Below, piece after piece: positions 6,634 to 11,030 of a stretch of DNA of 11,030 nt. The DNA lies in contig JAJBVC010000084.1 in assembly GCA_020860025.1 (NCBI GenBank), positions 1-11,030 on the forward strand, written 5' to 3'. Both the position numbers and the translations under genes were made by a program. The notes under the pieces were generated by a model. That model was not told the origin of the DNA, searched no databases, and saw nothing but the letters and a program-made list of their open reading frames with translations. This stretch comes from Clostridiales bacterium. Lineage in GTDB: Bacteria; Bacillota; Clostridia; Oscillospirales; Acutalibacteraceae. Every line of letters starts with the position of its first letter. Position 1 is the stretch's first letter.

Positions 6634-8430
6634 ATGATTCATATTTTCAAAAATATGAAAACAAAAGACAGATGGCTCGCTCTTTTATGCTTGCTGCTCG
6701 TATGCGGTCAGGTGTATTTTGATTTGCGGCTGCCCGATTATACTGCGGAAATCACGGTTTTAATTAGCAGCGAAATTACAGAGTTGTCAGAATATTTTAT
6801 TGCAGGCGGAAAAATGCTTGCCTGCGCTCTTTGCAGTGCAATTTTAACTGTTATAGTTGGCTATTTATCTTCAATGATAGCGGCGGATTTCTCTTCTGAT
6901 TTAAGAAATGAGTTGTTCAATAAAGTCGCTTCAATGGGCAGCGGAGAAATTAAAAAGTTTTCTATTGCAAGTCTTATTACCCGTACAACAAATGATGTCA
7001 CTCAGATTCATATGATTATAGCAATGGGACTTCAAATGATGCTTCGTGCACCGATTATGGCTGTATGGGCAATTATTAAAATTGTCGGCAAGAGCTGGCA
7101 GCTTTCGGTAGTAGTAGCATCCGCTGTTGTAATAGTAGTCGGAGCACTGATAGTTTTACTTGCCGTTATGATTCCCAAATTCCGCATTGTTCAAAAGCAA
7201 ATTGACGATGTTAACAGAATTACAGAAGAAAATTTAAACGGTATCAGAGTAGTTCGTGCCTTTAATGCCGAAAAATATCAAGAGGATAAATTTGAGGGTG
7301 CTAACAACAGCTTGATGCGTACACAACTTTTTACCGGCAGAGGAATGGCATTTCTTTCACCTATTATGATGTTCGTTCAAAGCTGTGTAAGTGTTGCTAT
7401 TTATTATGTAGGCGCATTGCTTATTGAAAATATCGGCATTGATTTAACAGGTACTTTGTCACAAATTATGGCATCCGTTACTGAACGCACTGAATTACTC
7501 GGCGATGTAGTTTCATTCAGCTCTTATGCTCTTTATGTAATAATGTCGTTTGTAATGCTGCTGATGATATTTATGCTCCTGCCTCGTGCGCAGGTATCTG
7601 CTAATCGTATCAACGAGGTACTTGATTCCAATATTGCTGTTAAAGAGGGTAATGAAAACACTTCTGATGAAATAGGCAGTGTTGAATTTAAGGATGTATC
7701 TTTCCGTTATCCTGACGCTTCTGAGGACTGCTTAAAGCATATTTCTTTTAAAGCAAATAAAGGTGAAACTGTTGCGTTTATCGGTGCAACCGGTTCCGGT
7801 AAATCCACTCTTGCCGGTCTTGTCGCAAGACTTTATGATACAACAAAAGGAACGGTTTTGGTTGACGGTAAGGATGTTTCAAAATACTCTTTTGAATCTC
7901 TTTATGATAAAATCGGATATATTCCGCAAAAAGCAACTCTGTTTGCCGATACTGTAAAGGGCAATATCACGTTCGGCAACAGTAACGGCACAAAGACTGA
8001 TTCTGAAATAGAAAACGCACTTGATATTGCGCAGGCTTCAGATTTTGTAAACGAAATGGATAATAAAACCGATACCCTTATAGCACAGGGCGGTTCAAAT
8101 GTGTCCGGCGGTCAAAAGCAACGTCTTTCTATTGCCAGAGCTATTGCGAGAAAACCTGAAATACTGATTTTTGATGATTCATTTTCCGCTTTGGACTATA
8201 AGACTGACAGCGCTTTACGTCAAAGAATTAAAACCGATTTGAAGGATACAACCTGTTTGATAGTTGCTCAGAGAATCGGAACAATAAGAAATGCCGACAA
8301 AATTGTAGTGCTTGATGACGGTGAGGTCGCAGGAATTGGTACGCACGATGAACTGATGAAAAATTGTTCGGTTTATCAGCAGATTGCCCTGTCGCAGCTT
8401 TCCGCCGAAGAGCTTGCGGCAAATGCATAA
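6634..8430 (+). CDS. Heterodimeric ABC exporter subunit A (fused membrane and ATPase domains, degenerate site)
   Basis: Half-transporter of 598 residues. The membrane domain (about residues 1-325) has six hydrophobic segments with the usual long cytoplasmic helices (for example TEENLNGIRVVRAFNAE); the ATPase domain follows. Motifs: Walker A GATGSGKST (384-392), Q-loop Gln432 in YIPQKATLF, signature VSGGQ (490-494), Walker B LIFDDSFSALD with Asp515 in place of the catalytic Glu, and Gln546 (VAQRIGT) in place of the switch His. The Asp and Gln changes match the degenerate site of TM287-type subunits (family knowledge), while the signature is canonical. The protein therefore should pair with the next gene's product in a heterodimer with one weak and one active ATP site. 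Its stop codon overlaps the ribosome binding site of the partner gene. Multidrug or peptide export is likely; the substrate is unknown. Confidence 0.93.
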   Translation: MIHIFKNMKTKDRWLALLCLLLVCGQVYFDLRLPDYTAEITVLISSEITELSEYFIAGGKMLACALCSAILTVIVGYLSSMIAADFSSDLRNELFNKVASMGSGEIKKFSIASLITRTTNDVTQIHMIIAMGLQMMLRAPIMAVWAIIKIVGKSWQLSVVVASAVVIVVGALIVLLAVMIPKFRIVQKQIDDVNRITEENLNGIRVVRAFNAEKYQEDKFEGANNSLMRTQLFTGRGMAFLSPIMMFVQSCVSVAIYYVGALLIENIGIDLTGTLSQIMASVTERTELLGDVVSFSSYALYVIMSFVMLLMIFMLLPRAQVSANRINEVLDSNIAVKEGNENTSDEIGSVEFKDVSFRYPDASEDCLKHISFKANKGETVAFIGATGSGKSTLAGLVARLYDTTKGTVLVDGKDVSKYSFESLYDKIGYIPQKATLFADTVKGNITFGNSNGTKTDSEIENALDIAQASDFVNEMDNKTDTLIAQGGSNVSGGQKQRLSIARAIARKPEILIFDDSFSALDYKTDSALRQRIKTDLKDTTCLIVAQRIGTIRNADKIVVLDDGEVAGIGTHDELMKNCSVYQQIALSQLSAEELAANA

Positions 8431-8437
8431 GGAGGTG
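8429..8437 (+). promoter_or_regulatory. Ribosome binding site fixing the second exporter subunit start
   Basis: AAGGAGGTG overlaps the subunit A stop codon and lies 7 nt before ATG 8445. The frame is open upstream to 8364, but this site supports 8445 as the start. Confidence 0.85.
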
Positions 8438-8444
8438 CTTATAT

Positions 8445-10508
8445 ATGCCGGAAACAAATAATAATACATCTACGCAAAGACCTACTCCAATGAGAAGAGG
8501 CCCAATGGGTGGAGGCCCAGGAAGAGGTATGGGCGGAGGTAAAGCCAAGGACACTCGTGGCGCTTTGGGTAAGCTTATGTCTTATATCAGCAATCAGGCG
8601 GGAATAATTATTTTTGCATTGATACTTGCGGCGGTCGGTGCTGTTTTTACAATAATTGGGCCCGATCAAATAAGCCGAATGACCGATTATATCTATGATG
8701 GTATTGCAGGTGGCGTTTCATCTGAAGAAATGGTAGAAGATATTCAGGCTCAGATAGCAAGCGGAGAAATCAATATTATGAATTATTTGCCGGAGGGAAC
8801 CGATCCTGCCGATGTTGATCTTTCTTCAATTGATTTGACCGATACCGATGATGAACTCTCTCAGGCTATTCTAAATAATATCACGCTCAGTGATGAATAT
8901 ATAGAAGCTCATTCCGACGAAGGTATAGATATGGACGGAATTTTGAATGTTGCAATTTTGCTTGTCTGCATATATTTGGCAAGCGCAATTTGCAATTTCG
9001 TGCAGCACTATATTATGCAAACTGTTACTCAACGAACCGCTCGACGTTTGAGAGGGGATATTGATACTAAAATTAACCGTTTACCGTTAAAATATTTTTC
9101 GGGAAATGCAACCGGCGATGTCCTTTCTCGTATGACAAACGATGTTGATATGATAGGGCAGGCGATGTCAAACAGCCTATCAAATCTTGTTACAGCACTT
9201 GCACAATTTATTGGTTGTTTGATTATGATGTATTACACCAATTGGATTATGGCAACAACAACTGTTCTTGCAACAATTATCGGTCTTGTCTTAATGGTGC
9301 TTATTATGAGCCGTTCTCAAAAATACTTCACCGCTCGGCAGGATAGTCTCGGCGATGTTAACGGTTATATTGAAGAAATGTATAATGGTCACGATGTAAT
9401 CCGTATTTTAAACGCTGAAGGAGAAGTTAAAGAAACCTTTTCTTCTAAAAACAGTGCCGTTAGAAACGCAGAATTTCGCTCACAGTTTTTGTCAGGACTG
9501 ATGCAGCCTCTGATGACTTTTATTGGTAATTTAGGATATGTTGCTGTATGCGTTGTCGGTGCTTGGCAGATTATTGAAGGAAATATTACTTTTGGTGTAA
9601 TCACTGCATTTTTGATTTATACTCGTTTATTTGAGTCCCCGCTTCGTCAAATTTCGCAGGCAATGACTCAGGTTCAGTCGTGCGCTGCAGCATCTGAACG
9701 TGTTTTTGAATTCCTTGATGAGGAAGAAATGGAAAACGAAAGCGATAAAACAGAACGTATCGAAAATGTAAATGGTGAAGTTGAATTCAGAAATGTTAAA
9801 TTTTCATATCCGAACGCTCCCGAAAAAGAGATTATTCATAATTTCAGTGTAAAGGTTAAACCCGGACAAAAAGTCGCTATTGTTGGGCCTACGGGCGCAG
9901 GCAAAACAACCATGGTAAATTTGCTTATGCGTTTCTTTGAACCGACAGGCGGAAGTATATTGATTGACGGTGTCTCTACGCAGGACATTCCACGCAGTAA
10001 TGTCCATAGTCAATTTGGTATGGTTTTACAGGACACTTGGCTTTTTGAGGGAACAGTTCGTGAAAATTTGATATATAATACTCAAAACGTTTCTGATGAT
10101 GAAATGATAGCTGCTTGCAAGGCTTGCGGTATTCATAATTTTATAAAGGCTCTGCCGCAGGGATATGATTCCGTACTGAAAGATAATACTTCAATTTCAG
10201 CCGGTCAAAAACAGCTTATGACAATCGCAAGAGCAATGATTCAAAACAGTCCTATGTTAATTTTGGATGAAGCTACCTCCAGTGTTGATACAAAAACAGA
10301 AATGATTACTCAGGAAGCTATGGATAAATTAACGGATAAACGAACCAGCTTTGTTATTGCTCACCGTCTGTCAACAATTAAAAATGCTGACATAATTCTT
10401 GTTATGCGTGATGGCGATATTGTAGAGCAAGGTAATCACGAAGAACTTCTTAAGCAAAATGGCTTTTATGCTGAGCTTTATAACAGTCAGTTTGAACAAG
10501 CGTCATAA
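8445..10508 (+). CDS. Heterodimeric ABC exporter subunit B (fused membrane and ATPase domains, catalytic site)
   Basis: Half-transporter of 687 residues, about 90 longer than subunit A. It begins with a Gly/Arg/Pro/Met-rich cytoplasmic tail (about 15-33), as in many clostridial BmrD/LmrD-like subunits. Helix 1 (about 53-72) is followed by an insert at 79-164 with about 23 Asp/Glu and no Lys or Arg, predicted extracellular, and then helix 2. The remaining membrane helices and cytoplasmic loops (RLPLKYFSGNATGDVLSRMTNDVD type) are typical of ABC exporters. ATPase motifs: Walker A GPTGAGKTT (481-489), Q-loop Gln529, signature ISAGQ (584-588, altered from LSGGQ), Walker B LILDE (catalytic Glu609), D-loop SVD (613-615), and switch His640. 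The altered signature would face subunit A's degenerate Walker B, leaving this subunit's own Walker A/B with A's canonical signature as the active site. The subunit A stop is 14 nt upstream, so the two are cotranscribed. Confidence 0.93.
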   Translation: MPETNNNTSTQRPTPMRRGPMGGGPGRGMGGGKAKDTRGALGKLMSYISNQAGIIIFALILAAVGAVFTIIGPDQISRMTDYIYDGIAGGVSSEEMVEDIQAQIASGEINIMNYLPEGTDPADVDLSSIDLTDTDDELSQAILNNITLSDEYIEAHSDEGIDMDGILNVAILLVCIYLASAICNFVQHYIMQTVTQRTARRLRGDIDTKINRLPLKYFSGNATGDVLSRMTNDVDMIGQAMSNSLSNLVTALAQFIGCLIMMYYTNWIMATTTVLATIIGLVLMVLIMSRSQKYFTARQDSLGDVNGYIEEMYNGHDVIRILNAEGEVKETFSSKNSAVRNAEFRSQFLSGLMQPLMTFIGNLGYVAVCVVGAWQIIEGNITFGVITAFLIYTRLFESPLRQISQAMTQVQSCAAASERVFEFLDEEEMENESDKTERIENVNGEVEFRNVKFSYPNAPEKEIIHNFSVKVKPGQKVAIVGPTGAGKTTMVNLLMRFFEPTGGSILIDGVSTQDIPRSNVHSQFGMVLQDTWLFEGTVRENLIYNTQNVSDDEMIAACKACGIHNFIKALPQGYDSVLKDNTSISAGQKQLMTIARAMIQNSPMLILDEATSSVDTKTEMITQEAMDKLTDKRTSFVIAHRLSTIKNADIILVMRDGDIVEQGNHEELLKQNGFYAELYNSQFEQAS

Positions 10509-10542
10509 AATGATGTTGTTTAACTGAAAATACTCATAAAAA

Positions 10543-10576
10543 TGGGGTGCGACAATCATCGTACCCCAACTTTTTT
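10543..10576. terminator. Rho-independent terminator after the exporter operon (works on both strands)
   Basis: GGGGTGCGA (10544-10552) pairs with TCGTACCCC (10559-10567), with one G-U wobble and the 6-nt loop CAATCA; an outer T-A pair extends it. T6 (10571-10576) follows on the plus strand. On the minus strand the stem is followed by ATTTTT (complement of 10538-10543), so it can also stop transcription coming from the tRNA side. Confidence 0.9.
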
Positions 10577-10594
10577 ATAAAAGAATATAAATAG

Positions 10595-10617
10595 CTGTTT
10601 ATTTAAAAATTAAACAG
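10595..10617. repeat. AT-rich hairpin between terminator and tRNA genes
   Basis: CTGTTTA (10595-10601) pairs with TAAACAG (10611-10617) over a 9-nt loop, followed by TTTT on the plus strand. It may be a backup terminator; no other role is apparent. Confidence 0.4.
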
Positions 10618-10621
10618 TTTT

Positions 10622-10636
10622 GGTTCGACTCCCTTC
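10622..10636 (+). repeat. Inverted copy of the tRNA-Ala T-arm
   Basis: GGTTCGACTCCCTTC on the plus strand is identical to the T-arm segment of the neighbouring minus-strand tRNA-Ala(CGC), whose complement lies at 10694-10708. The two form a perfect 15-nt inverted repeat separated by 57 nt. The copy lacks the rest of a tRNA: the T-stem 5' side is broken and no acceptor strand follows. Confidence 0.8.
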
Positions 10637-10652
10637 TAATATAAATACAAGT

Positions 10653-10682
10653 ATATATAAAGAAGCAGGCATAAGCCTGCTT
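10653..10682 (-). terminator. Terminator-like hairpin after the tRNA genes
   Basis: AAGCAGGC (10663-10670) and GCCTGCTT (10675-10682) form a perfect 8-bp stem with a 4-nt loop, directly after the tRNA 3' end on the minus strand. The following minus-strand bases are CTTTATATAT, a T-rich but interrupted tract, so it is a plausible terminator or 3' trailer hairpin. Confidence 0.65.
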
Positions 10683-10683
10683 G

Positions 10684-10759
10684 TGGTGGACACGAAGGGA
10701 GTCGAACCCTCGACCTCTGCAATGCGAATGCAGCACTCTCCCAACTGAGCTACGCGCCC
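10684..10759 (-). tRNA. tRNA-Ala (anticodon CGC)
   Basis: A complete 76-nt cloverleaf on the minus strand. The acceptor GGGCGCG pairs with CGTGTCC and carries the G3-U70 pair that identifies alanine tRNAs; discriminator A73 and an encoded CCA follow. The D-arm GCTC/GAGT is present. The anticodon stem CTGCA/TGCAG holds the loop TTCGCAT, giving anticodon CGC (codon GCG). The T-arm is GAGGG-TTCGACT-CCCTT. It lies 35 nt downstream of a second tRNA-Ala, probably in one transcript. Confidence 0.96.
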
Positions 10760-10794
10760 ATATTAAGCACCCAAAAATTTGAGTGCATTTATAA

Positions 10795-10870
10795 TGGTGG
10801 AGCATAGGGGACTTGAACCCCTGACCCCCACACTGCCAGTGTGATGCGCTCCCAGCTGCGCTAATGCCCC
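10795..10870 (-). tRNA. tRNA-Ala (anticodon GGC)
   Basis: A complete 76-nt cloverleaf on the minus strand. The acceptor GGGGCAT pairs with ATGCTCC and again has G3-U70; A73 and an encoded CCA follow. The D-stem is GCGC/GCGC. The anticodon stem TCACA/TGTGG (one U-G pair) holds the loop CTGGCAG, giving anticodon GGC (codons GCC and GCU). The T-arm is AGGGG-TTCAAGT-CCCCT. It is the promoter-proximal member of the tRNA pair. Confidence 0.96.
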
Positions 10871-10886
10871 AAGTAAATACATAAAT

Positions 10887-10915
10887 ATACTATACTAATT
10901 AAAGTTAAATGTAAA
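10887..10915 (-). promoter_or_regulatory. Promoter of the tRNA-Ala pair
   Basis: On the minus strand, TTTACA (complement of 10910-10915), a 17-nt spacer, then TAGTAT (complement of 10887-10892). Transcription would start about 10 nt before the tRNA-Ala(GGC) 5' end, a typical distance for a tRNA gene. Confidence 0.7.
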
Positions 10916-10994
10916 GAAAAATTTGGTTCTCAAAATATGAATTTTTTGTTAACACACGGCAAAATACAGGTGAAAATACAAAATTAAAAATAAT

Positions 10995-11023
10995 TTGAAA
11001 AACAATTAATATTATGCTATAGT
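10995..11023 (+). promoter_or_regulatory. Outward-facing extended -10 promoter at the right edge
   Basis: TTGAAA (10995-11000), a 17-nt spacer and TATAGT (11018-11023), preceded by TGC, which gives an extended -10. It points out of the window, so its gene is not visible. It is divergent from the tRNA promoter; the AT-rich stretch between the two (10916-10994) shows no other feature. Confidence 0.65.
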
Positions 11024-11030
11024 GAATTTA

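Noticed and set aside
8364..8444. 27-codon N-terminal extension of exporter subunit B overlapping subunit A
   Set aside because: It would overlap subunit A's coding end, and AAGGAGGTG is correctly placed for ATG 8445.
8228..8554. 108-codon minus-strand ORF at the junction of the two exporter genes
   Set aside because: It is antisense to two strongly supported coding regions, has no family match, and its Pro-rich start is the complement of the Gly-rich N terminus of subunit B.
10622..10636. Attachment-site remnant of an integrated element
   Set aside because: The tRNA copy is inverted, ends before the acceptor stem, and no integrase or phage gene is in the window, so an att duplication is not supported.
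10599..10805. 68-codon minus-strand ORF across the tRNA region
   Set aside because: It runs through the complete tRNA-Ala(CGC) cloverleaf; its product is a translated tRNA, not a protein gene.

Overview
The window is AT-rich, with strong AAGGAGG-type ribosome binding sites, short intergenic gaps, TTG and ATG starts, and tRNA genes that encode their own CCA. Together with protein families such as a GPH sugar symporter, ABC-2 drug-type exporters and a BmrCD/TM287-288-like exporter, this points to a low-GC Firmicute, most likely a gut-type Clostridia (Ruminococcus/Eubacterium-like). That placement is inference; no species marker is present.

Layout. (1) 1-1772, plus strand: the 3' end of an unrecognised gene, then a MelB/YicJ-like GPH sugar:cation symporter. 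(2) 1798-1838: a bidirectional terminator separating the symporter from a convergent TetR-family regulator (1846-2430, minus). (3) 2431-5602: divergent from the regulator, a promoter/operator with clear -35, -10 and 21-bp palindrome drives a three-gene ABC-2 exporter operon of two paralogous ATPases, translationally coupled by an ATGA overlap, and one permease, closed by a perfect 12-bp hairpin. (4) 5644-6521: a small FMN nitroreductase and a YkgJ/YcgN-like cysteine-cluster protein. (5) 6522-6633: a hairpin-dense leader with a 15-codon mini-ORF. (6) 6634-10508: two half-transporters forming a heterodimeric ABC exporter with one predicted degenerate ATP site. (7) 10543-10870: a bidirectional terminator, then two tRNA-Ala genes (anticodons CGC and GGC) on the minus strand with their own promoter. 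(8) 10995-11023: a strong-looking plus-strand promoter pointing out of the window.

How the genes fit together. The TetR protein probably represses the divergent ABC operon through the palindrome that overlaps the predicted transcription start, giving a drug- or peptide-inducible efflux unit. The second exporter has canonical site residues on one side and an Asp-for-Glu Walker B plus Gln-for-His switch on the other, as in TM287/288, LmrCD and BmrCD.

Most noteworthy are: the leader before the heterodimeric exporter, whose geometry resembles leader-peptide attenuation; a perfect 15-nt inverted copy of the tRNA-Ala T-arm downstream of that tRNA; the well-resolved TetR promoter/operator; and two long predicted extracellular regions, one in each exporter, with no Lys or Arg at all. 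No CRISPR array, insertion sequence or phage gene was seen.
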